Shown here in pieces: positions 7,767 through 16,815 of a DNA stretch of 29,017 nt. Numbering within the stretch: the stretch's first letter is position 1; every line of letters starts with the position of its first letter. The notes beneath the pieces are model-generated. The model was not told where the DNA came from. It made no database searches and saw nothing but the letters and a program-made list of their open reading frames with translations. The position numbers were made by a program, and so were the translations under genes. This DNA is from an uncultured Clostridia bacterium (lineage in GTDB: Bacteria > Bacillota > Clostridia > Peptostreptococcales > Anaerovoracaceae), in contig CAKQOE010000032.1 of the NCBI GenBank assembly GCA_934255545.1, positions 1 to 29,017 of the forward strand, in the 5' to 3' direction.

Positions 7767-7795
7767 TTGTTCTAAAAGAAAATCTGTGATATTAT
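7767..7795 (+). promoter_or_regulatory. Extended -10 sigma-A promoter of pth-mfd
   Basis: TTGTTC (7767-7772), a 17-nt spacer, then TATTAT (7790-7795), with TG one base before the -10 box (an extended -10). It would start transcription near 7802, about 58 nt before pth. A TAAATA unit is repeated three times at 7821-7838 within this leader. Confidence 0.7.
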
Positions 7796-7859
7796 CTAAG
7801 AACATTGATGACGTATAACGTAAATATAAATATAAATATATAAAGGAAATAAAAGGGTT

Positions 7860-8489
7860 ATGAAGATAATAGCGGGACTCGGAAATCCGGGAAAAGAATA
7901 TGAAAACACAAAGCATAATGTAGGCTTTTTAACAATAGATATACTTGCAGAAAAGTATGATATAAAGGTAAACAAGATAAAATTCAAGGGACTCGTCGGC
8001 GAGGGCATGATAGGCACTGAAAAGGTCATACTCGTGAAGCCTCAGACTTACATGAACCTCAGTGGTCAGTGTATACGCGAGATCGTTGCGTTCTACAAGC
8101 TTGATATGGAGGACCTTGTTGTTATATACGATGATATAGATCTGCCTATGGGAAATCTGCGCATACGCAAAAAAGGGAGTGCCGGAACGCATAACGGCAT
8201 GCGTTCCATTATATATGACCTTCAGGATGATGGATTTCCGCGCGTGCGCGTCGGCATAGGCGGAGAGCGCAAGGGAGACCTTGCAAATTACGTTATAAGC
8301 GGATTCAGCGGTGATGACCGCAAGCTTATTGAAGAGGCTATAGTAAAGGCTGCTGACGCCGTCACATGTCTTGTCGAGGACGGCATAGACCGCGCGATGG
8401 TCGATTACAACACTAAAAAACCGAAAGTGAAAAAGCAGAAGCAGGAGCCTGATACAGAAAAGCCTGAAGAAGAAAAGAGGGAGATATGA
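7860..8489 (+). CDS. pth: Peptidyl-tRNA hydrolase
   Basis: Pth frees tRNA from prematurely dropped peptidyl-tRNA by cutting the ester bond, an essential recycling step in translation. The start MKIIAGLGNPGKEYENTKHN holds the GLGNPG motif and the catalytic His of TKHNVG; the catalytic Asp region YDDIDLPMG and the tRNA-binding KGSAGTHNGMRSI follow. The 209-residue length slightly exceeds the usual 185-195 because of a Lys/Glu-rich C-terminal tail after about residue 185. AAAGGA (7842-7847) lies upstream, with AAGGG closer to the ATG. Its stop overlaps the mfd start (ATGA), so the two are translationally coupled; pth (spoVC) lies near mfd in Bacillus too. Confidence 0.97.
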   Translation: MKIIAGLGNPGKEYENTKHNVGFLTIDILAEKYDIKVNKIKFKGLVGEGMIGTEKVILVKPQTYMNLSGQCIREIVAFYKLDMEDLVVIYDDIDLPMGNLRIRKKGSAGTHNGMRSIIYDLQDDGFPRVRVGIGGERKGDLANYVISGFSGDDRKLIEEAIVKAADAVTCLVEDGIDRAMVDYNTKKPKVKKQKQEPDTEKPEEEKREI

Positions 8490-11400
8490 ATCCATCAGGA
8501 ATCAGAAATCTGATCGCTCTGCTGTGTGAGGAAAACGGACAGCAGGGCATAAGACTGGCATCCGGCATAACAGAAGGGCAGACTGCTTACGCTGCAGCAG
8601 AAGCAGCGTCTGCTTCGGGAAGACAGATCCTCATCGTGACTGCGTCATATGACAGGGCAAAGCGGATGGAGGAGTATATTTCATTTTTTGAAGGCGCAGA
8701 CGCCAACGCTAAGGTATATCTCCTGCCGGATGAGGAGAGGAGCCTGTTTTCATACGACGCAAAGAGCAGAGTGCTCAGCCATAAGCGCATAGAAGGCCTT
8801 TCGGCGGCGCTGTCAGGGACTCCGGGCGTATTTATCATACCGGCCATGGGCGCCTGCAGAGGCATGTGTCCGCGCAGCAGATTTGCGGATGAGCGTCTTA
8901 CGGTAAACCTCGGAGACGATATAGATTTTGATGATATAAGGTCAAGACTGACTGAGATGGGATATGAGCGCGTCGAGATGACAGAGGTAAAGGGCCAGTA
9001 CAGCATACGCGGTGAGATCATAGATATATTCCCTCCTGACATGGATGACCCTGTGCGTATAGATCTGTTTGATACTGAGATAAACGACCTTAAGCTTTTT
9101 GATCCTATGACACAGAGATCTATGGGAGCGCTTAAGTCAGTGACTATAGTTCCGGCCGTCGTACCTGATGCCGGCAGCGCAGATAAAGCAGGTTTTTTCT
9201 GGGACTATATGAATGATGACGCAATGATATTTGCGGATGACTGGGACCGCATATGCGAGCAGAGAGAGCTGGCCGACCGTGACTGGACGGCAGGAGCAGC
9301 CTCCGCTGTTGACAGCGGCGACGCTGCAGACAATATGCGTACTGCTGAGATATTTGCTGATATCAACGATATGGTAAGAGCCATGACGCAGCGTACTTCG
9401 CTTATAACCATGCCGTTTAAGAAAACACCGATGCATGTAGAAAAGCTGATCGGGAATCACAGCATAAACTGCATGGACGCGCCTGTTTTCAACGGCAGGA
9501 TGGACAATTACGGCAAAGAGCTCAGAAGGCTCATTAAAGAAGGCTATGAAGTACATGTAGCGTGCGCGACTCCTGAGAGAAAGAAAAATCTCCGTGAATT
9601 TGCAGACCGTGATGAGATCGAGGGCGCTGTAAATTACGATGAGGGCTTCATGCCTAACGGCTTTTATTTTACGGCTGACCTTATAGCGTATATTTCAGAT
9701 AATGATATATTTAAGACAAGCAAAAAGCGCCGCCGCAAGAAAAAGAGTTCTAACGGAAAGCAGATAAAAGCCTTTACGGACCTGAAAAAGGGCGATTATG
9801 TCGTTCATGAGAATCACGGTATAGGAAGGTTTATCGGCATAGAACCTCTTGTCGTAGAAGGCATACGCAAGGACTACATGACTATACAGTATGCAGGAAA
9901 GGATGTACTGTATGTGCCTGTAGAGCAGATGGACCTTATCCAGACGTATATAGGATCGGGCGGCGCTGCTCCTAAGATAAACAAGCTGAGCAGCGGCGAC
10001 TGGAAAAAGACGAAGGCGAGAGCAAAGGCCGCTATCGCAAATATGGCGGAAGAGCTCGTAAGGCTGTCCGCGGAGCGGACGATGGAGGAAGGGTATTCGT
10101 TCAGTCCGGATACTCCGTGGCAGAGACAGTTTGAAGATATGTTCCCTTACGAGGAAACAGCCGACCAGCTGCGCTGTATAGATGAGATAAAGCGCGACAT
10201 GGAGATGCCGTGGCCTATGGACAGACTACTGTGCGGCGATGTCGGATTCGGAAAGACGGAAGTAGCTGCGCGCGCTGTGTTCAAGTGCATCATGGACGGC
10301 AAGCAGGCTGCAGTGCTCGTTCCTACGACTATACTGGCAGACCAGCATTACCATACGTTTAAAAAGAGATTTGAGAATTTCCCTTGCACTATAGATATGC
10401 TGTCACGTTTCAGAAACGAAGCTCAGCAGAAAAAGACTATGGAAGCAGTAGCTGACGGAAGCGTGGATGTGCTTGTAGGCACGCACAGAATACTGTCAAA
10501 AGATGTAAAATTCAAAGACCTCGGACTGCTTGTTATAGATGAAGAGCAGCGTTTCGGCGTACAGCACAAGGAGGCTATAAAGTATCTTAAGAAAAACGTA
10601 GACGTGCTGACGCTTTCAGCTACGCCTATTCCAAGGACGCTCCATATGTCGCTTTCAGGCATACGCAGCATGAGTACGATAGAGGAGCCGCCTGAGGACA
10701 GGTATCCAGTACAGACGTACGTGCTTGAGCAGGACGATTCGCTCATACGCGAGATCATACTGCGCGAGATAGAGCGCGGAGGCCAGGTGTTTTGCGTATT
10801 TAACCGGGTAAAGGGTATAAATCAGATCACAGACGGGCTGCGCCAGCTCGTGCCTGAGGCGCGCATAAAGGCTGCTCACGGACAGATGGCTGAGGGAAAG
10901 CTTGAAGATATCATGCAGGAGTTTATGGATCACGAGTTTGACGTTCTTGTGGCTACAACTATAATAGAATCCGGTATAGACGTTCCTAACGCCAATACGC
11001 TCATAATACTCGACGCCGACCACTTCGGCCTTGCGCAGCTGTATCAGCTCAAGGGCAGAGTAGGCAGGTCAAATAAAGCAGCATATGCATATTTCATGTA
11101 CAAAAAGGACAAAGTCTTAAGTGAAGTGGCGACAAAGAGGCTCCGCGCTATAAAGGAATTCACGGAATTCGGATCCGGATTCCGCATAGCCATGAAGGAT
11201 CTCGAGATAAGAGGCGCGGGAAATCTTATAGGAACAGAGCAGTCAGGACATATGATGCAGATAGGTTATGAGCTGTACTGCAAGCTGATAGACGATGCTG
11301 TCAGAAAGCTACGCGGTGAAAAGGTCACTGAGGAAGAGCTCGAAGTTGCAGTCGAGATCAGAGTCGATGCATTCATATCTTCTGACTATATCGAGGATGA

Positions 11401-11779
11401 AAAGCTCAAGCTCGATATGTATAAGCGCATAGCTGATATAAAGACGTCTGACGACATATCTGATGTGACTGACGAGCTTACAGACCGTTTCGGCGAAGTT
11501 CCGCCTGAGACTGTATCGCTCATGCAGGTCGCATATATACAGGCGAAGTGCCGCGAGGCCGGCATAAAGAGGGTAGCGCTCGACGGAAACAGAGTGCTGT
11601 TCGAGTTCGTGCCGGAGGCAAACGCGCTTACGCCGGAGCTGTTTGTAAAGCTCACGGACGCTTATGGTATGAAGCTTATCATAAATATGGGAAGCAGACC
11701 GTATATACGTATGCCGTTCAGCTCACAGAAGACGCTGCTTAATGAAATAATAGATTTTCTTATGACGTTTGAAAATTAA
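8486..11779 (+). CDS. mfd: Transcription-repair coupling factor Mfd
   Basis: Mfd is an ATP-driven DNA translocase that removes RNA polymerase stalled at lesions and recruits UvrA for excision repair. At 1097 residues it is close to family length. The UvrB-like N-terminal domains include YSIRGEIIDIFPPDM. The RNA-polymerase-interacting CarD-like domain begins at KKGDYVVHENHGIGRF. The translocase motor has Walker A GDVGFGKT (584-591), the DEEQ box (685-688) followed by RFGVQHKE, LSATPIPRT, and the GRVGRSNK motif of the second RecA lobe. The TRCF domain closes the protein. The ATG overlaps the pth stop codon (ATGA), with a purine-rich AGAGGGAG ribosome site within pth. A Lys/Arg-rich linker lies just before the CarD-like domain. 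Confidence 0.98.
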   Translation: MNPSGIRNLIALLCEENGQQGIRLASGITEGQTAYAAAEAASASGRQILIVTASYDRAKRMEEYISFFEGADANAKVYLLPDEERSLFSYDAKSRVLSHKRIEGLSAALSGTPGVFIIPAMGACRGMCPRSRFADERLTVNLGDDIDFDDIRSRLTEMGYERVEMTEVKGQYSIRGEIIDIFPPDMDDPVRIDLFDTEINDLKLFDPMTQRSMGALKSVTIVPAVVPDAGSADKAGFFWDYMNDDAMIFADDWDRICEQRELADRDWTAGAASAVDSGDAADNMRTAEIFADINDMVRAMTQRTSLITMPFKKTPMHVEKLIGNHSINCMDAPVFNGRMDNYGKELRRLIKEGYEVHVACATPERKKNLREFADRDEIEGAVNYDEGFMPNGFYFTADLIAYISDNDIFKTSKKRRRKKKSSNGKQIKAFTDLKKGDYVVHENHGIGRFIGIEPLVVEGIRKDYMTIQYAGKDVLYVPVEQMDLIQTYIGSGGAAPKINKLSSGDWKKTKARAKAAIANMAEELVRLSAERTMEEGYSFSPDTPWQRQFEDMFPYEETADQLRCIDEIKRDMEMPWPMDRLLCGDVGFGKTEVAARAVFKCIMDGKQAAVLVPTTILADQHYHTFKKRFENFPCTIDMLSRFRNEAQQKKTMEAVADGSVDVLVGTHRILSKDVKFKDLGLLVIDEEQRFGVQHKEAIKYLKKNVDVLTLSATPIPRTLHMSLSGIRSMSTIEEPPEDRYPVQTYVLEQDDSLIREIILREIERGGQVFCVFNRVKGINQITDGLRQLVPEARIKAAHGQMAEGKLEDIMQEFMDHEFDVLVATTIIESGIDVPNANTLIILDADHFGLAQLYQLKGRVGRSNKAAYAYFMYKKDKVLSEVATKRLRAIKEFTEFGSGFRIAMKDLEIRGAGNLIGTEQSGHMMQIGYELYCKLIDDAVRKLRGEKVTEEELEVAVEIRVDAFISSDYIEDEKLKLDMYKRIADIKTSDDISDVTDELTDRFGEVPPETVSLMQVAYIQAKCREAGIKRVALDGNRVLFEFVPEANALTPELFVKLTDAYGMKLIINMGSRPYIRMPFSSQKTLLNEIIDFLMTFEN

Positions 11780-11785
11780 AAGAAA

Positions 11786-11814
11786 AATATCGTCGGCCAG
11801 GCCGACGCAATATT
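11786..11814. other. Hairpin after mfd
   Basis: CGTCGG-CCAGG-CCGACG (11791-11807) forms a 6-bp GC stem, flanked by AATAT and ATATT that can extend it around a small bulge. It starts about 10 nt after the mfd stop. No T run follows, so termination is doubtful; it belongs to a recurring class of short intergenic palindromes in this window. Confidence 0.5.
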
Positions 11815-11822
11815 GGCGGATG

Positions 11823-11921
11823 CTGTTTCAGCGTGGACTGTATTTTAAGGTATTAATAAGATATTTATACGATTAAATGCCTGTATTATATGATAAAATA
11901 TATCAACATTCGCTGAAACAG
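11823..11921. repeat. 11-bp inverted repeat around a promoter-like stretch
   Basis: CTGTTTCAGCG (11823-11833) is the exact reverse complement of CGCTGAAACAG (11911-11921), separated by 77 bp of AT-rich DNA. That interval contains a weak promoter-like pair, TTATAC and TATGAT about 18 nt apart, that could serve the following lipoprotein gene. The pair of sites could be operator halves suited to looping, or base-pair in read-through RNA from mfd. Confidence 0.4.
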
Positions 11922-11950
11922 TATCATGGATGGCAGGGAGGAACTGATTT

Positions 11951-12604
11951 ATGAAAAGCTCTTTTAACAAAAAGATCACTGCACTGATGCTTGTACTGAC
12001 GGTCGCTGTGTCAGCGCTGGCCTTTACTGCGTGCGGAGGAGGAAAAGGCGAGGACGGATCCGCTGTAGTCGCAAAGGTAAACGGTACTGCTGTAACTGAG
12101 GATCAGCTTGACTGCTTTGCAAAGATAAGCATGCAGCTTCTGGGGTACGATCCGTCGGATATAACCGAAGACCAGGAGCAGGAGCTCCTGAACCAGCTTG
12201 TCGTCATTCAGGTAGTAAAGGAATATTACAAGGATAAGGATGATGATATTTACGGCGATGACTATGAGTCAGCTGCAAAGACATTTATTGACAGTGCTCA
12301 TGAAAGCGCAGCTGATTTTCTTAAGCAGTATGAGATAACGGACGACCAGCTTAAGGATTTCTACAGCGGTCAGTACGCGGTCAGCGCGCTTTTTAAGGAA
12401 ATACAGGAGGAACATGCGTCTGACGACATGTATGCTCTTGCATCTGAGTATTATGATGCTCATAAGGATGAATTTAAGAATGAGGACGGTACTTACCCTG
12501 AACTGGATGACGTGATCCAGTCCGTATACTATGCGCTTTACAGCAATATGTATGAAGAAAAGGTGGCTGAACTCAAGAAGGACATGAAGATAAAAGTATA
12601 CTGA
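11951..12604 (+). CDS. Lipoprotein with SurA/PrsA N-terminal-like domain
   Basis: A 217-residue predicted lipoprotein. The signal peptide has a Lys-rich start and hydrophobic core ending in lipobox FTAC, with Cys28 followed by GGGKGED. The segment VVAKVNGTAVTEDQLDCFAK and the helical stretch after it match the chaperone-like N-terminal part of SurA/PrsA peptidyl-prolyl isomerases. No parvulin (PpiC) domain is visible, and the protein ends soon after the predicted helices, so isomerase activity is unlikely. The parts after about residue 90 are rich in Asp, Glu, Lys and Tyr. It probably acts outside the membrane in protein folding or export, but this is inference. GGGAGG precedes the ATG. It is followed after only 2 nt by the next gene. 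Confidence 0.75.
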   Translation: MKSSFNKKITALMLVLTVAVSALAFTACGGGKGEDGSAVVAKVNGTAVTEDQLDCFAKISMQLLGYDPSDITEDQEQELLNQLVVIQVVKEYYKDKDDDIYGDDYESAAKTFIDSAHESAADFLKQYEITDDQLKDFYSGQYAVSALFKEIQEEHASDDMYALASEYYDAHKDEFKNEDGTYPELDDVIQSVYYALYSNMYEEKVAELKKDMKIKVY

Positions 12605-12606
12605 TT

Positions 12607-13299
12607 ATGCATATCTGGGGACATTTTAAAACAATAACAAAACACAGGCATAAGGTAATGAGGCTATGCTTTCGCATAGGCCTCTACAGGCAGGGTCTTA
12701 TGCACGACCTGGCAAAATATTCTCCTACAGAATTTCCTAAAGGATGTATATATTTCCAGGGAGACCGCAGCCCTAACAATAAAGAACGCGAAGTGACAGG
12801 CATATCGCTGTCATGGCTCCATCACAAGGGCAGGAGCAAGCATCATTTTGAATACTGGCTCGACTATGATGAAACAAGGCCGGGGTGCATGCGTGGGATG
12901 CGCATGCCGCGCCGTTATGTTGCGGAGATGTTCTGCGACAGGCTGGCAGCCTGCCAGACATATGAAAAGGATAAATATACTCAGGAGAGCCCTGTGAATT
13001 TTTTCTACAGGGGCATGGGAAGATATTTTATGCATCCTGAGACGAGGAAGGAGATAGGCTATCTTCTGACTTATTATGCTGAGCATGGTGAGGATGAAAC
13101 TGTCAGATACATAAAGCACGAGTATCTTAAAGGCGTGCCGGTCCCTGACTCATATGCAGAAAGGGACGCTGTAAACGGCAAGCCAAGAAAACCGTCGCAG
13201 GAGCCTCTGAGCAAGGCAAGGATACATTCTCCTGAGTTTGCTGAATTAGATCCGGTAACAGGTATGATAATACCTCCTGAATCTATAGATTTTAAATAA
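12607..13299 (+). CDS. DUF5662 family protein
   Basis: A 230-residue cytoplasmic protein with no signal peptide. The opening, with IWGHFKTITKHRHKVMRLCF and then GLMHDLAKYSPTEF, and WLHHKGRSKHHFEYWLDY further on, resembles the DUF5662 family, often mis-called catalase in annotation. The His-Asp pair in LMHDLAKYS and the conserved HH pairs suggest an HD-like metal site, but no activity can be assigned. The C-terminal 50 residues are more basic and variable. It begins 2 nt after the lipoprotein stop with no obvious ribosome site, so translation may depend on coupling to that gene. dnaE follows after 11 nt. Confidence 0.72.
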   Translation: MHIWGHFKTITKHRHKVMRLCFRIGLYRQGLMHDLAKYSPTEFPKGCIYFQGDRSPNNKEREVTGISLSWLHHKGRSKHHFEYWLDYDETRPGCMRGMRMPRRYVAEMFCDRLAACQTYEKDKYTQESPVNFFYRGMGRYFMHPETRKEIGYLLTYYAEHGEDETVRYIKHEYLKGVPVPDSYAERDAVNGKPRKPSQEPLSKARIHSPEFAELDPVTGMIIPPESIDFK

Positions 13300-13310
13300 G
13301 AGGAAAAAAT

Positions 13311-16300
13311 ATGGCGTTTACGCATTTGCATGTTCATACTGAATACAGTCTTTTAGACGGAGCTGCGCGTATAGAGCCTCTTGTGAAAAGAGCGGCAGAG
13401 CTTGGCATGGATTCGCTGGCGATAACGGATCACGGCGTTATGTTCGGGGTTGTTGATTTTTACAGGGCAGCTAAAAAAGCAGGCATAAAGCCTGTTATCG
13501 GCTGCGAGGTCTATACTGCGGCGCGCACTCGTTTTGATAAAAATTCAGAACTTGATAAAAAACAGGGACATCTTGTGCTGCTCGCTGAAAGTGATGAGGG
13601 GTACAGGAATCTCATAAAGATAGTATCGCGCGGTTATACTGAGGGATTTTATTACAAGCCTCGTGTTGACAATGAACTGCTCAGGCAGTTCAGCAAGGGT
13701 ATAATAGCTACAAGCGCGTGTCTCGCGGGACGCGTGCAGCAGGAGCTTCTTAACGGAAATTACGAAGGGGCTAAAAGAGAAGCTCTTGAGTATGAGGATA
13801 TATTCGGAAAAAATAATTTTTTCCTTGAGATACAGGATCAGGGCCTGGAGGAAGAAAAAAGGATAAATCCTCTGCTTAAAAAGCTTTCAAAAGAGACGGG
13901 GATAGGTCTTGTCGCCACTAATGACGTTCATTACATAAACAAAGAAGATTCTGAATTCCATGATATACTTCTGTGTATACAGACGGGTTCATTTGTGGCT
14001 GACACGGACAGGATGCGTTTTCCTAATTCAGAGTTTTATCTCAAGTCAGAAAAAGAGATGCGCAGGATATTTGCCGATATCCCCGAGGCGATAGACAATA
14101 CTCACAAGATCGCGGAACGCTGCAATATGGAGTTTGATTTCGATCATCAGCATCTGCCTGAGTTCATTCCTCCGGATGGATATGATACGAAGTCATATCT
14201 GAGGATGCTATGTGAGAAGGGCGCAGCGGAAAGATACGGTGAGATCACTCCTGAACTTCGCAGCAGACTGGAATACGAGCTTTCTACGATAGAAAATATG
14301 GGATATGTCGAGTATTTTCTTATCGTATGGGACTTTATAAATTATGCTAAATCAAATAACATAACAGTCGGACCGGGAAGAGGATCCGCTGCGGGCAGTA
14401 TAGTTGCATACAGCTTAAAGATAACTGATATAGATCCAATAAAATATAATCTGATTTTTGAACGATTCCTCAATCCGGAGAGAGTCAGCATGCCTGATAT
14501 AGATGTTGACTTCTGCTACGTGAGAAGAGGAGAGGTCATAGATTATGTTGTCAGAAAATACGGCAGGGAAAAAGTATCGCAGATAATAACGTTCGGTACA
14601 CTTAAGGCAAAGGCTGCCATACGCGATGTAGGAAGAGTGCTTGAGCTTCCTTATGCAGAGGCAGACAGGATAGCGAAAATGGTTCCGTTCGACCTTCATA
14701 TGACGCTTGATAAGGCCATACAGATAAATCCTGAACTCAGACAGGCGTACGAGACAGACAGCAGGATAAGGCATATGCTCGATATGGCCAGAAAAATAGA
14801 AGGAATGCCCAGAAACGCATCGACGCACGCCGCAGGCGTGGTGATATCAAAGAATCCGCTCGATGAATATGTTCCTTTGTATATGTCGGACAAGGGTGTT
14901 TCAGCGCAGTTCAACATGACTACCATAGAAGAGCTCGGACTGCTGAAAATGGACTTTCTGGGGCTTAGAAATCTGACTGTCATAGCTGACGCGCTTGAGG
15001 CGATAGAACGTATACACGGAGTCAGGATAGATTTCAGCAAAATGGAATTTGACGATCCTGAGGTATATAAGATAATAGCCGACGGCAACACGTTAGGGAT
15101 ATTTCAGCTGGAGTCCGGCGGCATGACGCAGTTCATGAAAAACCTTGCGCCTGACTGCTTTGAGGATATAATAGCCGGTATATCGCTTTACAGACCGGGT
15201 CCTATGGACTCCATACCGGCGTATATAGAAAATAAAAAAAATCCTGATAAGATAACATATACAGATCCGCATCTTGAGCCGGTACTTTCAGTAACTTATG
15301 GCTGCCTTGTATATCAGGAGCAGGTAATGCAGATCGTACGTGACCTTGCGGGGTACTCATACGGCCGAAGCGACCTTGTCAGAAGAGCTATGAGTAAGAA
15401 AAAAGCGGAAGTCATGGCAGAGGAAGAGCAGTATTTTATTTACGGGAAGCCTGCCGATGAAAAGAATGCTGAGGTTCCGGGTTGTATAAAAAACGGCATA
15501 CCTGAAGCTGCGGCAAGAAAAATATTTCAGGATATGGTAAAGTTTGCCGAGTATGCCTTCAATAAGTCACATGCAGCCGCATACGCTGTACTGGCGTACG
15601 AGACGGCATGGCTTAAGAAGCACTATACAGCTGAATTCATGGCAGCGCTTATGACAAGCGTGAGCGGTGACGCTTCGCAGATAAACAAATATATAAGAAA
15701 CTGCAGAGAACTCGGTATAGAGGTGCTTCCTCCTGATGTAAATCTCAGCAATAAAAAATTCACTGTAGTTGACGGAGCGATACGCTTCGGGTTCATGGGC
15801 GTAAAAAACATGACGGACAACTCAGTAGATGAGATAATACGGGCGAGGGATACTTACGGGCCTGCGGCTGATATAAGCGATTTCATAAGCAGGCTGGATA
15901 TAAGCAAGGTGAACAGAAAAACTATAGAGTCTCTTATAAAGGGTGGAGCATTCGATACGATGAACCCTAACAGAGCGCAGCTGCTTGCTGTGTACGAGAG
16001 TCTTATAGAATCAGCTCATCATACTGTAAAAAACAATATCGCAGGTCAGATGTCACTTTTCAGTGATTTCGGAGACGCGTTTGACGATGCCGCCGGAAGC
16101 GCGGTGGTGACTGTTACGATGCCGGATGTGAAAAATTTTGAAAAACCGCTCATACTTGCTATGGAAAAGGAAGTTCTCGGAGTTTATGTTTCAGGACATC
16201 CGCTTGAAGAATACGCTGAAAAGCTGAAAAATATGTGCTCTGTCGATACTGATATGCTTGCCCGCGCTGCAGAAGAAGGTGATTCGGAGTTGCGTGACGG

Positions 16301-16805
16301 CATGAAGGTCATAGCAGGAGGCATGATACAGTCAAAGCGTACCATGATAACCAAAAAAAATCAGATGATGGCGTTCATAGAGGTCGAAGACCTTTACGGT
16401 ATGACAGAAGTCATAATATTCCCAAAGACATATGAAAAATACAGTCATATGCTGCGAGAAGACAGTATAGTTATCATACGCGGAAGTCTTCAATTCAGAG
16501 AAGATGAAGCGCCTAAGATAATAGCTGACAGCATAGAAGATATAAACGAAGTAAAAAATGAAGCAAAACGTGTTGACAGAATATCGCCTTCAGATGACTT
16601 CATAAGGGTAGAGCTGCCGGGAGACAAGCCTGCAGGCATGGCTCTTGCTCAGATAAAAGAGATACTCGGAAGATATCCGGGAGAAAAGCAGGTCATCATA
16701 AGACTTGCTGACGGAAGAAAAATGAGGGCTGTTGAAAAAGTAAGATCCTGCACAGAGCTGTACTCAGATCTCTACAGGATAACAGGAAACGGAAAGGTAA
16801 GGTAA
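13311..16805 (+). CDS. dnaE: DNA polymerase III alpha subunit DnaE
   Basis: Replicative DNA polymerase of the C family, 1164 residues. The N-terminal PHP domain starts with FTHLHVHTEYSLLDGAARI and includes LAITDHGVMFG and IGCEVYTA. The polymerase core has GPGRGSAAGSIVAYSL and the catalytic acidic motif PDIDVDF at 395-401. Helix-hairpin-helix and OB-fold regions follow (for example GGMIQSKRTMITKKNQMMAF). The order PHP, palm, thumb, fingers, HhH, OB is that of DnaE rather than PolC, and no 3'-5' exonuclease insertion is present. In Firmicutes DnaE works alongside PolC in primer extension. GAGGAAAA lies just before the ATG. It is closely followed by glmS. Confidence 0.97.
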   Translation: MAFTHLHVHTEYSLLDGAARIEPLVKRAAELGMDSLAITDHGVMFGVVDFYRAAKKAGIKPVIGCEVYTAARTRFDKNSELDKKQGHLVLLAESDEGYRNLIKIVSRGYTEGFYYKPRVDNELLRQFSKGIIATSACLAGRVQQELLNGNYEGAKREALEYEDIFGKNNFFLEIQDQGLEEEKRINPLLKKLSKETGIGLVATNDVHYINKEDSEFHDILLCIQTGSFVADTDRMRFPNSEFYLKSEKEMRRIFADIPEAIDNTHKIAERCNMEFDFDHQHLPEFIPPDGYDTKSYLRMLCEKGAAERYGEITPELRSRLEYELSTIENMGYVEYFLIVWDFINYAKSNNITVGPGRGSAAGSIVAYSLKITDIDPIKYNLIFERFLNPERVSMPDIDVDFCYVRRGEVIDYVVRKYGREKVSQIITFGTLKAKAAIRDVGRVLELPYAEADRIAKMVPFDLHMTLDKAIQINPELRQAYETDSRIRHMLDMARKIEGMPRNASTHAAGVVISKNPLDEYVPLYMSDKGVSAQFNMTTIEELGLLKMDFLGLRNLTVIADALEAIERIHGVRIDFSKMEFDDPEVYKIIADGNTLGIFQLESGGMTQFMKNLAPDCFEDIIAGISLYRPGPMDSIPAYIENKKNPDKITYTDPHLEPVLSVTYGCLVYQEQVMQIVRDLAGYSYGRSDLVRRAMSKKKAEVMAEEEQYFIYGKPADEKNAEVPGCIKNGIPEAAARKIFQDMVKFAEYAFNKSHAAAYAVLAYETAWLKKHYTAEFMAALMTSVSGDASQINKYIRNCRELGIEVLPPDVNLSNKKFTVVDGAIRFGFMGVKNMTDNSVDEIIRARDTYGPAADISDFISRLDISKVNRKTIESLIKGGAFDTMNPNRAQLLAVYESLIESAHHTVKNNIAGQMSLFSDFGDAFDDAAGSAVVTVTMPDVKNFEKPLILAMEKEVLGVYVSGHPLEEYAEKLKNMCSVDTDMLARAAEEGDSELRDGMKVIAGGMIQSKRTMITKKNQMMAFIEVEDLYGMTEVIIFPKTYEKYSHMLREDSIVIIRGSLQFREDEAPKIIADSIEDINEVKNEAKRVDRISPSDDFIRVELPGDKPAGMALAQIKEILGRYPGEKQVIIRLADGRKMRAVEKVRSCTELYSDLYRITGNGKVR

Positions 16806-16815
16806 GGAAAGAGAT

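Noticed and set aside
7821..7838. TAAATA repeated three times, as a possible variable-number repeat
   Set aside because: Too short to argue for phase variation; ordinary AT-rich leader DNA is enough explanation.
9137..9556. Minus-strand frame inside mfd
   Set aside because: Shadow of the mfd coding frame, no domain, no ribosome site.
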